The notes: generated by a model from the letters alone, not told the origin. 64,000 nt of DNA from Streptomyces violaceusniger (GCA_005405945.1 BJHW01000001.1:5766001-5830000); one strand, 5' to 3'. Positions 28,373-38,482 are shown, counted from the stretch's first letter. Program-made: numbers and translations.

Positions 28373-28479
28373 ACCCCCACGGTACGGGCTTCGCGTCGCG
28401 GCCCCGGCGGCGGGGCCGCCTCACGGAGCCCTACGCCGCGGCCCCGGGATCCCGCCTGGGCGCACCCGGACGGCCGCGG

Positions 28480-28509
28480 GGCCTCCCGGGCTCAAGGCCC
28501 CGGGAGGCC
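28480..28509 (-). terminator. Terminator of the sigma / membrane-protein operon
   Basis: GGCCTCCCGGG / CCCGGGAGGCC stem with an eight-base loop, 57 bases after the stop of the membrane protein gene on the minus strand. Confidence 0.75.
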
Positions 28510-28565
28510 GCTGCTCCGCGGCTCTGGGAGGACGTCGGCGGGCTGTGGAGGGCGAGCGGCGGGCT

Positions 28566-29993
28566 CTAGGACGCCAGCAGACCGGTGCGGTAGATCGTTC
28601 CGGCGCAGGCGCCGCCGATCGTCACGCTCGCCGCAGCCGGGTCGCCCGCCTCCGGGGTATGGCTGACCAGGACGCTCGCGTCCTGCGGCTCACCGCCGCC
28701 ACCGCCACCCGGGGTGCCGCCCGGATCGCCCGTGCTGGGGTCGTCCTGCGGTCCGTCCTGGGCCGCGTCCGTGGACGGGTCGGGGGTCGGGCTGCCGGTG
28801 GTGGAGCAGCCGCTGGTGCCGCCGCCCGACGCCGGGATCCAGGCGAACTTGACCTCGTACGCCTGGCCGGGCTTGAGGATGAGCGTGCCCGGCTGGGTGG
28901 AGGGGTCGGGCAGTCCCGCCGCCGCGTCTCCCGCCGTGTGGTCCACGACCAGGATCCGCGAGGCGTCCGCACCGCCCTGGGCGCTCACACCCACCGAGCC
29001 GCTGCCCTCGACCGTGCAGGCCCGGTCCGAGACGTTCACGACGCGGAACGAGCCGTAGACCCGCCCCTCGGCGTCGGCCGCTCCGACCGATCCGGCGCCA
29101 CCGCTGGTGAGCTGGGCGCGGCTGCAGGTGGGAGAGGTGGCGTTCAGCGTGTTGGTGGGGTCGGGGACCGCACCGCCGGAGCTGCTCTCCTCGCCCTTCG
29201 ACGGCCTGTCCTTCTCCTTGTCCTTGCCCTTGCCGCCCTTGTGCTCCTCGACCATGTCGGAGGGCCCGTCGGCGTCCTTGCCGCCGCTGCCCTCGCCGTG
29301 CGGGCCACCGCTGGCCTCAGGGGTGCGGTGGCTGCTGGCGGCGTTGGCCGGGCGGTCGTTCGAGCTGTCGCTGGTGGTCGCGACGTGCACCAGCGCCGGT
29401 ACGGCCGCGCAGCCGAGCACCACCGCCGCCACGGCCCCGACCAGGGCCTGGCGCCGCCGCGCACGGCGGGCGGGCACGGCGCGCCGCAGATGGTCGAGGG
29501 AGTCGGAGGACGGCTCGAGCTCGTCGACGACGCGGTGCAGCAGCCGCCGCAGCGCCTCCTCGTCCTCACCGCCGGGCTCGTCGTCGTCGAGCCGAATCCG
29601 GAAGGGCGTCACCCGCTCCGGCTCGGACCCGGCGGACTTCTTGCCCTCCGTGGCCTCGGCCGACCCGGTGTGCTCCTCGGCGGACCCGGTGTGCTCGTCG
29701 GCGCCCGCGGACTCCGCAGGTTCACGGGCCTCCGCGCCCTCACGGGCATCCCCAGGCTCACGGCTCTCCGCGGACCCGGCGGACTCACGGGCCTCCGGGG
29801 GCTCCGCAGGCCCGGCGGGCTCCCGGCCCGCCGTGGACTCCGCGGCCTCCGCAGACTCCGTCGCCTCCACCGGCTCCGTGGGCCCTGTCGCCTCTACCGG
29901 CTCCCTGGTTTCCCCTGGCTCCCGGGATTCCGGCTCGTGGCCGTGGAGCCGGCCAGGCTCCCCCGGGTCCGGCGTAGATGTGATGTGGTTCAT
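28566..29993 (-). CDS. Membrane protein paired with a sigma factor (anti-sigma-like, low-complexity N-terminus)
   Basis: 475 residues. The first ~115 are an acidic Glu/Ala/Pro repeat (AREPAES, SAGSAES, HTGSAEE units). Then a conserved cytoplasmic patch (VTPFRIRLDDDE, ALRRLLHRVVDELEPSSDSLDHLRRAVPARR), one membrane helix (about 184-206), a disordered Lys/Gly/Ser stretch and an extracytoplasmic domain with cysteines. Start overlaps the sigma stop (ATGA), so co-translated. A role in controlling the sigma factor is likely from position and topology, but no classical zinc-binding anti-sigma motif is seen. Confidence 0.75.
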   Translation of the reverse strand: MNHITSTPDPGEPGRLHGHEPESREPGETREPVEATGPTEPVEATESAEAAESTAGREPAGPAEPPEARESAGSAESREPGDAREGAEAREPAESAGADEHTGSAEEHTGSAEATEGKKSAGSEPERVTPFRIRLDDDEPGGEDEEALRRLLHRVVDELEPSSDSLDHLRRAVPARRARRRQALVGAVAAVVLGCAAVPALVHVATTSDSSNDRPANAASSHRTPEASGGPHGEGSGGKDADGPSDMVEEHKGGKGKDKEKDRPSKGEESSSGGAVPDPTNTLNATSPTCSRAQLTSGGAGSVGAADAEGRVYGSFRVVNVSDRACTVEGSGSVGVSAQGGADASRILVVDHTAGDAAAGLPDPSTQPGTLILKPGQAYEVKFAWIPASGGGTSGCSTTGSPTPDPSTDAAQDGPQDDPSTGDPGGTPGGGGGGEPQDASVLVSHTPEAGDPAAASVTIGGACAGTIYRTGLLAS

Positions 29994-30490
29994 GCCGGAG
30001 CCTCCATGGCGACGCGGAGCGCCGCGATGCCGCGCGAGCCGTACGCCTTGACCGAGCCGAGCGATATGCCCAGCGTCTCGGCCACCTGGGCCTCGGTCAT
30101 ATCGGCGAAGTAGCGCAGCACGAGAACCTCGCGCTGACGGCGCTGAAGTCCCCTCATCGCCTTGATCAGTTGATCGCGTTCAAGCTGTTCGTACGCCCCT
30201 TCCTCGGCACTGGCCATATCGGGCATCGGCTTGGAGAGCAGCTTCAGCCCGAGGATGCGCCGGCGCAGCGCGGAGCGGGAGAGATTGACGACCGTCTGCC
30301 GCAGATAGGCGAGGGTCTTCTCGGGATCCCGGACTCTTTTGCGCGCCGAGTGCACACGGATGAACGCTTCCTGCACGACGTCCTCGCAGGACGCGGTGTC
30401 GTCGAGAAGGAGCGCGGCGAGACCGAGCAGCGACCGATAGTGGGCGCGGTAGGTCTCGGTGAGGTGATCGACTGTGGTGCCCGCTGCCAT
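29990..30490 (-). CDS. SigE-family (ECF-like) RNA polymerase sigma factor
   Basis: 166 residues. Region 2 contains LLGLAALLLDDTASCEDVVQ and RDPEKTLAYLRQTVVNLSRS. Region 4 contains LQRRQREVLVLRYFADMTEA and ETLGISLGSVKAYGSRGIAAL. The actinomycete SigE-type group is compact and lacks regions 1 and 3. The ATG at 30490 is chosen where family similarity begins; a longer frame upstream is unconvincing. It directs transcription with the coupled membrane protein as probable regulator. Confidence 0.9.
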   Translation of the reverse strand: MAAGTTVDHLTETYRAHYRSLLGLAALLLDDTASCEDVVQEAFIRVHSARKRVRDPEKTLAYLRQTVVNLSRSALRRRILGLKLLSKPMPDMASAEEGAYEQLERDQLIKAMRGLQRRQREVLVLRYFADMTEAQVAETLGISLGSVKAYGSRGIAALRVAMEAPA

Positions 30491-31062
30491 CGCGTCGTCA
30501 GTGTCCTCGCGCCCTGTTGTGATGTGCGCGGGGCGGGCCGTCGGCCATGGCGCGATCACCGGCATGCCACCTGGGGCACGCGGGGGCGTACTGCCGCGCC
30601 GCCATGCCCTGGAACCGTTGCGATGCCGAATACCTCTGCCACGCCTGTTGGACACGCCGCCCCCTGTCAGGGTTGTACGCGTGAGGCACCGCTTTTGACG
30701 ATGCGTTGAATGCCCCCATGCGCACCACTCTTCCCCAATGCCCCAGTTATCCCAGCGCCCACTGCGGGCGGCTGGAAAGACGCTCCCCGCCCACTGCCGG
30801 TTGCGGCGGGCGGGGAGCGAATACGTCGATCACATCAACGGCCCAGCTCAGCTGGTCCAGGCCAGTGACACGCGCACAGGATATTCACATCTGCGGGACG
30901 ACGCACTGGTGAAACGTCACTTTAAGACGGTCGCTCACGTTACGGTCCCCCGACCCCCTCTTATCGCGCCCGGGCCCCTCCTACCGTGTCCCGACCCCCT
31001 CTTACGGCGCCCGGCCACTACCGCGTCCCGGCCCCCCTCTTGACCCAGTGGCGGGCCCGGGG
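30491..31062. other. 572-base intergenic region with Pro-codon-like repeats
   Basis: Upstream of the sigma gene and downstream of asd. From about 30940 to 31045 it is built from imperfect CCCCTCTTACGGCGCCCGG / CCCCTCTTATCGCGCCCGG units of roughly 25-35 bases. No gene is supported. The sigma promoter must lie in the proximal part. Confidence 0.6.
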
Positions 31063-32153
31063 TCACCGCGCGGCGGCCCCGCCCGCCAGCTCGGCCGCGA
31101 CGACCTCCGCGATCTGCGCGGTGTTCAGCGCCGCGCCCTTGCGCAGGTTGTCGCCACAGACGAACAGCTCCAGCGCCTTGGGGTCGTCCAGCGACCGCCG
31201 CACCCGGCCCACCCACGTGGGGTCGGTGCCCACGGCGTCGGCGGGCGTGGGGAACTCACCCTCCGCCGGGTTGTCGCACAGCACCACCCCGGGGGCGCCC
31301 GCCAGGATCTCGTGCGCCGCCTCGACCGTCACCTCGTTCTCGAACCGCGCGTGCACGGCCAGCGAATGCGTGGTGACCACGGGCACCCGTACACAGGTCG
31401 CGGTGACCCTCAGCTCCGGCAGCCCCAGGATCTTGCGGGACTCGTTCCGCACCTTGAGCTCCTCGGAAGACCAGCCGTCCTCCTGGAGCGAACCGGCGAA
31501 CGGCACCACATTGAGCGCCATCGGCGCCGGGAACGGCCCGGTGTCGCCCACCGCCCGCCGTACGTCCCCGGGGTGGGTGCCCAGCTCCGTACCGGCGACC
31601 AGCGCGATCTGCTCGCGCAGGGCGTCGATGCCGTCCTTGCCCGCGCCGGAGACCGCCTGGTACGAGGAGACGATCAGCTCGCTCAGCCCAAATTCGGCAT
31701 GCAGCGCGCCCATCGCGACGATCATCGACAGGGTGGTGCAGTTGGGGTTGGAGATGATGCCGCGCGGGCGGACACGGGCCGCGTGCGCGTTCACCTCCGG
31801 CACCACCAGGGGACATCGGGGTCCATCCGGAAGGCGCCGGAGTTGTCGACGGCCACCGCGCCCTTGCTCGCCGCGATGGGCGCCCACTGCGCCGAGACCT
31901 CGTCGGGGACGTCGAACATCGCGACGTCGACGCCCTCGAACGCCTCCTCGCTCAGCGCGACGACCTCGACCTGCTCGCCCCGGACGGTCAGCTTCCGGCC
32001 GGCCGAGCGGGGCGAGGCGATCAGCCGGATCTCGCCCCAGATGTCGGCGCGCTCGGAGAGGATCGAGAGCATGACGGTGCCGACGGCGCCGGTGGCCCCG
32101 ACGACCGCGAGGGTGGGCTTGTCGCCCCCGGCGGCACCGCCATGGCCGGTCAT
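31063..32153 (-). CDS. asd: Aspartate-semialdehyde dehydrogenase (one frameshift near 31815)
   Basis: About 363 residues when repaired. NADP-binding GATGAVG at the start, SNPNCTT with the catalytic Cys, and the active-site His region ATCVRVPVVTTHSL. After AFRMDPDVP the frame changes at a CCCC run (about 31813-31817) and resumes as LVVPEVNAHAARVRPRGI; one lost C explains it. It reduces aspartyl phosphate to the semialdehyde for lysine/DAP, threonine, methionine and (via lysine) secondary metabolism. ATG overlaps the ask stop (ATGA). Confidence 0.93.
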
Positions 32154-32671
32154 CGTCCGGTCCCTCCGTAGACCACCGCTTCGTCGGTCTCGCTGTCCAG
32201 GCCGAAGGCACTGTGCACGGCCACGACCGCGTCCTTCACATCGTCGGCGCGGGTGACGACCGAGATGCGGATCTCGGAGGTCGAGATCAGCTCGATGTTG
32301 ACCCCGGCGTTCGACAGCGCCTCGAAGAAGGTCGCGGTGACCCCCGGGTTGGTGCGCATACCGGCACCGATCAGGGAGATCTTGGCGATCTGGTCGTCAT
32401 AGCGCAGCGAGTCGAAGCCGATCAGCGACTTCGCCTTGGTCAGCGCCTCCATCGCCCGGTGGCCGTCCGTCTTCGGCAGCGTGAAGGAGATGTCGGTCAG
32501 CCCGGTCGACGCGGCGGAGACGTTCTGCACCACCATGTCGATGTTGATCTCGGCGTCGGAGATGGTGCGGAAGATGGCCGCGGCCTCACCCGGCTTGTCC
32601 GGCACCCCGACGACCGTGACCTTGGCCTCGGACGTGTCGTGCGCGACTCCGGAGATGATCGCCTGCTCCAT
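32150..32671 (-). other. Probable internal start giving the aspartokinase beta subunit
   Basis: Within ask an in-frame ATG at 32671 (MEQAIISGVAHDTS) is preceded by an AAGGAG-type ribosome site in a GAGAAGGAGAAGAAGG tract. Alpha2-beta2 aspartokinases of Gram-positive bacteria are made this way, the beta subunit being the ACT-domain half. Predicted length 173 residues. The motif is seen; use is inferred. Confidence 0.65.
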
Positions 32672-33430
32672 GCCTTCTTCTCCTTCTCCCGCTTCCGGCC
32701 GGTTGCGCACCCAGGTGCCCTGGTGGCCGGAGAAAGACGACCGTACGTGAATGGGGATGGTGTACCGGCGCGCGTACTCCACGCAGCGCAGGTGCAGCAC
32801 CTTGGAGCCGCTCGCGGCGAGCTCCAGCATGTCCTCGTACGGAATCTCGTTGATCTTGCGAGCCTTCTTCACCACGCGCGGATCGGCGGTGAACACGCCG
32901 TCCACGTCGGTGTAGATCTCGCACACCTCGGCGTCCAGGGCCGCGGCCAGCGCGACCGCGGTGGTGTCGGAACCGCCCCGGCCGAGGGTGGTGATGTCCT
33001 TGCTCTCCTGGGACACGCCCTGGAAGCCCGCGACGATCGCGACCGCGCCGAGCTCGAGCGCGTCACGGATACGGCCCGGCGTGACGTCGATGATCCGTGC
33101 TTTGTTGTGGACCGCGTCGGTGATGACTCCCGCCTGGCTGCCGGTGAACGACAGCGCCTCGTGACCGAGGTTTTTGATCGCCATCGCCAGCAAGGCCATG
33201 GAGATCCGCTCTCCCGCGGTCAGCAGCATGTCGAACTCGCGCCCAGTAGGAATCGGGGATACCTGCTCGGCGAGATCGATCAGCTCGTCCGTCGTGTCGC
33301 CCATCGCGGAGACCACGACGACCACCTGGTGGCCGTTCTTCTTGGCTTCCACGATTCGCTTGGCGACCCGCTTGATGCCTTCGGCATCGGCAACGGAGGA
33401 GCCTCCGTACTTCTGCACGACAAGGCCCAC
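32150..33430 (-). CDS. ask: Aspartokinase (alpha subunit)
   Basis: 426 residues. Kinase domain starts LVVQKYGGSSVAD, with TLGRGGSDTTAVALA at the nucleotide/aspartate site. Two C-terminal ACT domains (about 270-410) would bind lysine and threonine. It makes aspartyl phosphate, the first step of the aspartate amino-acid family and of diaminopimelate for the wall. Operon with asd by ATGA overlap. The conserved ask-asd pair and feedback-controlled ACT region are standard for actinomycetes. Confidence 0.96.
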   Translation of the reverse strand: MGLVVQKYGGSSVADAEGIKRVAKRIVEAKKNGHQVVVVVSAMGDTTDELIDLAEQVSPIPTGREFDMLLTAGERISMALLAMAIKNLGHEALSFTGSQAGVITDAVHNKARIIDVTPGRIRDALELGAVAIVAGFQGVSQESKDITTLGRGGSDTTAVALAAALDAEVCEIYTDVDGVFTADPRVVKKARKINEIPYEDMLELAASGSKVLHLRCVEYARRYTIPIHVRSSFSGHQGTWVRNRPEAGEGEEGMEQAIISGVAHDTSEAKVTVVGVPDKPGEAAAIFRTISDAEINIDMVVQNVSAASTGLTDISFTLPKTDGHRAMEALTKAKSLIGFDSLRYDDQIAKISLIGAGMRTNPGVTATFFEALSNAGVNIELISTSEIRISVVTRADDVKDAVVAVHSAFGLDSETDEAVVYGGTGR

Positions 33431-33689
33431 GTGCGCTCCTCGCAGCTCTCAATAATGCGGTCGGCTCAGTCTAACGAGCGGCCGGAATATGCCCTCCCAA
33501 TATCACATAGCGAGACGAATGCCTCGCAAAGTGATCAGGGGAAGGCGAGGGGCATCACACGGCGCGACGTCCACGCACACGCGAGATTCCCCGCATCCCT
33601 CCCACCCGCTCAGCGACGAACCCTGCCCGCTCACCGCGGAAGCACACGGGAACGTAACCCAGCTCACAGGGTCGGACGTCGGGCACTCC

Positions 33690-34355
33690 TCAGCTCGGCC
33701 CCGAGCGCAGGCCGAGCGGTCCCGCGATCTCCGCCGCCATGACCCGGCCGGCCTCCTCCGCGAGCTCCTCGTCACCGCCCGCGTTGCTGTCCGTGTCCAG
33801 GCCGTCCAGTTCGTCCAGCGGGCTGTCCAGCCGTACGTGCGCGACCAGCGACTGCAGCGCGCGCAGGGCCGCCGAGGCGGTTGTCCCCCAGTTGGAGAGG
33901 TACGAGAACTGCCACCACCACAGCGCCTCGTTGATCCGGCCCTCGCGGTAGTGCGCCATCCCGTGCCGCAGATCGGTGATGATCCCGGCCAGGTCGTCGG
34001 AGATCCGGCAGGCGACCGGCTGGCTGCGCGGCACGTACGGGTCGAAGACCTCCGAGTAGATGTCCACCGGCTCCAGCAGCTGGGCGAAACGCTCACGCAG
34101 CTCGTCGACATCCGGCTCCGGGCCGGCGTCCGGTTCGTACCGCTCGTCCGGGACGAAGTCCTCGTGCGCGCCGAGCCGGCCGCCCGCGAGGAGCAGCTGC
34201 GACAGCTCGAGCAGCAGGAACGGCACAGCGCTGTCCGGCTCGTCCCCCTTGGCGACTTCGGTGACCGCGACGATGAAGCTCTCGATCTGGTCGGAGATCT
34301 GGACCGCGAAGTCGTCCGGGTCCGGGTGGGCGTCGTGCAGCGTTGCGTCAGACAT
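33690..34355 (-). CDS. DUF5063 protein
   Basis: 221 residues, acidic and helical, no membrane segments. Pattern DFAVQISDQIESFIVAVTEV and HGMAHYREGRINEALWWWQFSYLSNWG matches DUF5063 proteins found beside recR in Streptomyces. Function unknown. Start overlaps the recR stop by eight bases, so it is translated with recR. Confidence 0.88.
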   Translation of the reverse strand: MSDATLHDAHPDPDDFAVQISDQIESFIVAVTEVAKGDEPDSAVPFLLLELSQLLLAGGRLGAHEDFVPDERYEPDAGPEPDVDELRERFAQLLEPVDIYSEVFDPYVPRSQPVACRISDDLAGIITDLRHGMAHYREGRINEALWWWQFSYLSNWGTTASAALRALQSLVAHVRLDSPLDELDGLDTDSNAGGDEELAEEAGRVMAAEIAGPLGLRSGPS

Positions 34356-34947
34356 CGAGAAGTCTTCTCCCTTCGAAGGCACGACCCAGCGTGACCTCGT
34401 CGGCGTACTCCAGGTCTCCACCGACAGGGAGGCCGCTGGCCAGGCGGGTGACCTTCAAACCCATGGGCTTGATCATGCGCGCGAGGTACGTGGCGGTGGC
34501 TTCGCCCTCCAGATTCGGATCGGTGGCCAGGATGAGCTCGGTGACCGTCCCGTCCGCGAGCCGCGCCAGCAGCTCCCTGATCCGCAGATCGTCCGGGCCC
34601 ACGCCCTCGATGGGGCTGATCGCCCCGCCGAGCACGTGGTAGCGGCCCCGGAACTCACGCGTCCGCTCGATCGCGACGACGTCCTTCGGCTCCTCGACCA
34701 CGCAGATGATCGCGGGGTCGCGACGGGGGTCCTGGCAGACGCGGCACTGCTCGGCCTCGGCGACGTTCCCGCAGACCGCGCAGAACCGCACCTTCTCCTT
34801 GACCTGCGTCAGCGCTTGCGCGAGACGGCGGACGTCGGTGGGCTCGGCCTGAAGGATGTGGAAGGCGATCCGCTGCGCGCTCTTGGGACCGACGCCGGGC
34901 AGTCTGCCCAACTCGTCGATGAGGTCCTGGACCACGCCCTCGTACAC
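34348..34947 (-). CDS. recR: Recombination protein RecR
   Basis: 199 residues from the GTG at 34947, the normal family length; an in-frame ATG four codons earlier is possible. Helix-hairpin-helix LGRLPGVGPKSAQRIAFHIL, zinc finger C-x2-C ... C-x2-C (FCAVCG and CRVCQD), then a Toprim domain (AIICVVEEPKDVVAIER). Works with RecO/RecF to load RecA on gaps. Part of dnaX-ybaB-recR gene order. Confidence 0.96.
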   Translation of the reverse strand: MYEGVVQDLIDELGRLPGVGPKSAQRIAFHILQAEPTDVRRLAQALTQVKEKVRFCAVCGNVAEAEQCRVCQDPRRDPAIICVVEEPKDVVAIERTREFRGRYHVLGGAISPIEGVGPDDLRIRELLARLADGTVTELILATDPNLEGEATATYLARMIKPMGLKVTRLASGLPVGGDLEYADEVTLGRAFEGRRLLDV

Positions 34948-35054
34948 GCCTTCATCCAATCTCGCGCCGACGCGCGGTGGCCGTACTTCACATGAATATT
35001 CGGTTGCGCCGTGCCCTCACGGCCGGGGGACGCCACGCTCTTGCGGCCGGGCCG

Positions 35055-35144
35055 CCGCGACGACTTTTACGACCGCTCTTACGGCCGCCGCGACTCTTAC
35101 GGCTGCCGCGACTCGTACGGCCGCCGCGACTCTTACGGTCGGCC
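35055..35144. repeat. 18-base tandem repeat between ybaB and recR
   Basis: About five degenerate units of CGACTCTTACGGCCGCCG, three of them clear (35091-35108, 35109-35126, 35127-35144). On the plus strand they would read as RDSYGR repeats, but no gene is supported there. They sit in the ~200-base gap in an otherwise tight operon. Confidence 0.8.
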
Positions 35145-35160
35145 CCGGAGAACCCGAAGG

Positions 35161-35496
35161 TCAGAACGGGAGCCCGGGCATACCGCCCAGCCCCTGGGCG
35201 AGCGGGCCGAGCTTCTGCTGCTGGAGCTCCTGCGCGGCGTGGTTGGCGTCACGGACGGCCGCGACGACCAGATCCGCGAGGGTCTCCGTGTCCTCAGGAT
35301 CCACGGCCTTGGGATCGATGACCAGGCCCTGCAACTCACCGGAACCGGTCACGGTCGCCTTCACCAGACCACCGCCCGCGGAACCCTCGACGTGGGTGCG
35401 GGCCAGCTCCTCCTGGGCCGCGGCGAGGTCCTGCTGCATCTTCTGAGCCTGCTGCAGCAACTGCTGCATGTTCGGCTGGCCACCACCGGGGATCAC
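35161..35496 (-). CDS. YbaB/EbfC nucleoid-associated protein
   Basis: 111 residues. NMQQLLQQAQKMQQDLAAAQEELA is the coiled N-terminal helix; VTGSGELQGLVIDPKAVD and the C-terminal helix complete the tweezer fold. Binds DNA as a dimer. The C-terminal QGLGGMPGLPF matches actinomycete homologues. GTG start. Lies between dnaX and recR as in many bacteria. Confidence 0.95.
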   Translation of the reverse strand: MIPGGGQPNMQQLLQQAQKMQQDLAAAQEELARTHVEGSAGGGLVKATVTGSGELQGLVIDPKAVDPEDTETLADLVVAAVRDANHAAQELQQQKLGPLAQGLGGMPGLPF

Positions 35497-35625
35497 GGCT
35501 TCGCTCCTGGCGCTCGACAGTCGTTCTCTTCGATAGCCCGAGCCTACGTGCTCCCAGTGCGCCTTGCTCTACGCCGTACGGAGGAGACGCGGCGACGTAA
35601 GACACGGGTGCGGGGCCCGCGCCTC

Positions 35626-38306
35626 CTACTCGTTGACGATCTCCTCGATCACCGTGGCACCCAGCTCGCGGACGATCAGGTCGTGCCCGCTGAGCGCGGT
35701 GTCGTCCAGGTCCGGGTCGTCCTCGGCCGGCATGTCGTCCTCGATCGAGACCCGCGACGGCTCGGGCTCCCGGTACGCCGCCGCCTCGGGGGCGGACCCG
35801 CGTCCGCGGAGCCGGACGCCGCGGAGGACGCGGAGGGCGCGGCCGGGGGCGGGGAGGCGGGAGCGGGGCGGGGTGCGGACTGGCGGGGCGGGGCGGACTG
35901 GCCACCGCCGCCGAAGCCGCCGCCGCTGCCGGGACCGCTCCCGCCGCCGAAGCCGCCACCGCCGGTGGCACCTCCGCCACCGGCACCGGATCCGCCTCCG
36001 CCGTAGCCGCCACTGCCTCCGCCGTAGCCGCCGGGACCGCCCGGGCCGCCCTGGCCACCAGGACCACCGGCACCACCGAAACCGCCCGGGCCACCGGGGC
36101 CGCCGCCCTGCTGTCCGGCGCCGCCCGAGGGGTCGACGATCGCCTCGATCCGCCACTGCACCCCTATGGCGTCCTGGAGCGCCTGCCGCAGGACGTCCTC
36201 GCTGCCGCCGCCCACGAAGCTGTCGCGCGCACCCGCGTTGGAGAAGCCGAGCTGGAGGGTGGTGCCGTCGAAGCCGGACACCGTGGCGTTCTGGCTCAGC
36301 AGGATCCAGGTGAAGCGGCGGCGGTTCTTGACCGCCTCCAGGATGTCCGGCCACATCTGCCGCACCTGGACGGCGCCCTGCGCCATGCTCGGTGCGCCCG
36401 GCGCGGGTGTGGAAGGCCCGGGTCCGGGGGCGGGGCAGAAGGCGCGGTCGGGGCGCTCGGGGCAGTCGGCGCGGAGGGCGCCGCGGGCGTCTGCGCGGAG
36501 GGGCCGCCACCCTGCCCCGGCGTGGTGGCCGTGGGCCAGCCGCCGGGCTGCCGAGCGGGCGCCCCGGCGCCCTGACCACCGCCACCACCGGAGGCACCGC
36601 CCGCACCGGACGCGCCACCGGGAGCACCGGAAGCCCCGGAGCCGGGGGCAGTTGCCGTGGGCCAGGCTCCGGGCCGTGATCCGCCGCCCTCGGCGGCGGG
36701 GCCTGGGCACCCGACGGCCACGCTCCGGGCCGCTGCCCGCCGCCACCCTCCGGGGGCGCGGTCGCGGCCGGGGCACCGCCCTGCTGTCCACTGTCTACGG
36801 CGCCACCCGGACCGCTGTCCGCGGCGGGCCGCGCCCCGGCAGGCCACCCGCCGGGCGCCTCGCCACCGTCCGAACTCCCCGGACCGCCTGGGGCCTGCCC
36901 TTGACCGGGCCCGCCCCCGGCCATCGCCGCACGAGCGGCGGCCGGACCGGACGGCCCACCGGCGGGAGGACCGACGGGAGCGTGAGCGTCGGGCCCCGGT
37001 ACGTACCCCATGGCGGGCCCGGGCCCCGCAACGCCGCCACCGCCGACGCCGCCACCGCCGATACCGCCACCGCCGACGCCGCCACCGCCGATACCGCCAC
37101 CGCCGATACCGCCACCGGCACCGGCTCCACCGCCCAGGCCGCCCGCGACGGCCCCGCGCTCCAGCCGCTCCAGCCGCGACTGGACGGACCGCTCATCGTC
37201 GAAGGCGGCGGGCAACAGCACCCGGGCGCAGATCAGCTCCAGCTGCAGCCGCGGCGAGGTGGCGCCGCGCATCTCCGTAAGCCCCTCATTGACCAGGTCC
37301 GCCGCCCGGCTCAGCTCGGCGCCGCCGAAGACCGACGCCTGCGCCTGCATCCGCTCCACCACATCGGCCGGGGCGTCGATGAGCCCCTTCTCCGCCGCGT
37401 CCGGCACGGCGGCGAGGATCACCAGATCGCGCAGCCGCTCCAGCAGATCGGCGACGAAGCGCCGGGGGTCGTTGCCGCCCTCGATCACACGGTTGACGAC
37501 CTCGAACGCCGCCGCCCCGTCGCTCGCCGCGAAGGCGTCCACGATCGAGTCCAGCAGCGAGCCGTCCGTATAACCGAGCAGCGAGGTCGCCATGGCGTAC
37601 GTCACGCCGTCGTCAGCCGCGCCCGCCAGCAGCTGGTCCATCACCGACATCGAATCCCGCACGGACCCGGCCCCGGCCCGCACCACCAGCGGCAGCACCC
37701 CGTCCTCGACCGGAATCGCCTCGCGCCCGCAGACCTCTCCCAGATAGTCGCGAAGCGTCCCGGGCGGCACGAGCCGGAACGGATAGTGGTGCGTACGCGA
37801 CCGGATCGTGCCGATGACCTTCTCCGGCTCGGTGGTCGCGAAGATGAACTTGAGGTGCTCCGGGGGCTCCTCGACCACCTTCAGCAGGGCGTTGAACCCC
37901 GCCGAGGTGACCATATGGGCCTCGTCGATGATGTAGATCTTGTAGCGGCTGGACGCGGGCCCGAAGAACGCCTTCTCCCTCAGCTCACGGGCGTCGTCCA
38001 CACCACCGTGCGACGCGGCGTCGATCTCGATCACATCGATCGACCCCGGCCCGTTCCGCGCGAGGTCCTGGCACGACTGGCACTCGCCGCACGGCGCCGG
38101 GGTGGGACCCTTCTCACAGTTCAGACAGCGGGCCAGGATGCGCGCACTGGTCGTCTTGCCACACCCGCGGGACCGCTGAAGAGATACGCGTGGTTGACCC
38201 GGTTGTTGCGCAGCGCCTGCTGCAGCGGGCCGGTGACATGCTCCTGCCCGATGACCTCCGCGAAGGTCTCGGGTCGGTAGCGGCGGTACAGCGCAAGGGA
38301 CGACAC
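35626..38306 (-). CDS. dnaX: DNA polymerase III subunit gamma/tau (four frameshifts)
   Basis: GTG start at 38306 (SSLALYRRYRPETFAEVIGQ). Walker A GPRGCGKTT is split by the first break (~38165, one C short in CCC). Then the zinc finger CLNCEKGPTPAPCGECQSC, the DEAH-type IIDEAHM and the SRT sensor follow in a single frame. A long Gly/Pro/Ala linker carries two more breaks (~36715, ~36420). The tau-type domain (QMWPDILEAVKNRRRFTWIL ... RQALQDAIGVQWRIEAI) follows. A final break near 35797 precedes the end (IVRELGATVIEEIVNE). All four fit lost bases. Clamp-loader ATPase and replisome organiser. About 894 residues repaired, long owing to the linker. Confidence 0.9.
37033..37122. repeat. 15-base tandem repeat inside dnaX
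   Basis: Six units of (G/A)CCGCCACCGCCGA(C/T), written on the plus strand, encode a Gly-Gly-Gly-Gly-(Ile/Val) repeat in the DnaX linker on the minus strand. Length variation between strains would be expected. Confidence 0.85.
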
Positions 38307-38384
38307 GCTTACGACGATATCGGGGACCACGGACAACAGGCCCGCACCCGCATCCCCACAGCCCTTCACGACCCCACAGACGCA

Positions 38385-38482
38385 AGGGGCCCCTCACGCA
38401 CCCGCCAGAGCCCACTTACCCTTGCTGCCTTCCGGCCCTGGGGGAGTTCGGTGAGATAGCGCCACGTGAGGGGCTGGCCCCT
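38385..38482 (-). ncRNA. ffs: Signal recognition particle RNA (small bacterial type)
   Basis: The minus strand contains the conserved apical hairpin CAGGGCCGGAAGGCAGCAAG and the GGGTAAG that follows. The ends GGGGCCAGCCCCTCACG and CGTGAGGGGCCCC pair. About 98 nt. Binds Ffh for co-translational targeting. Usual place next to dnaX and tRNA-Ser in Streptomyces. Exact ends are estimated from pairing. Confidence 0.92.

Noticed and set aside
35011..35170. Plus-strand RDSYG-repeat protein
   Set aside because: It is the translation of an 18-base non-coding repeat; no start context and antisense to the ybaB-recR spacer.
35626..38306. Programmed frameshift in dnaX as in E. coli
   Set aside because: No A-rich slippery site or downstream stem is seen. 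There are four breaks, all fitting base loss in G/C runs, one of them inside Walker A.
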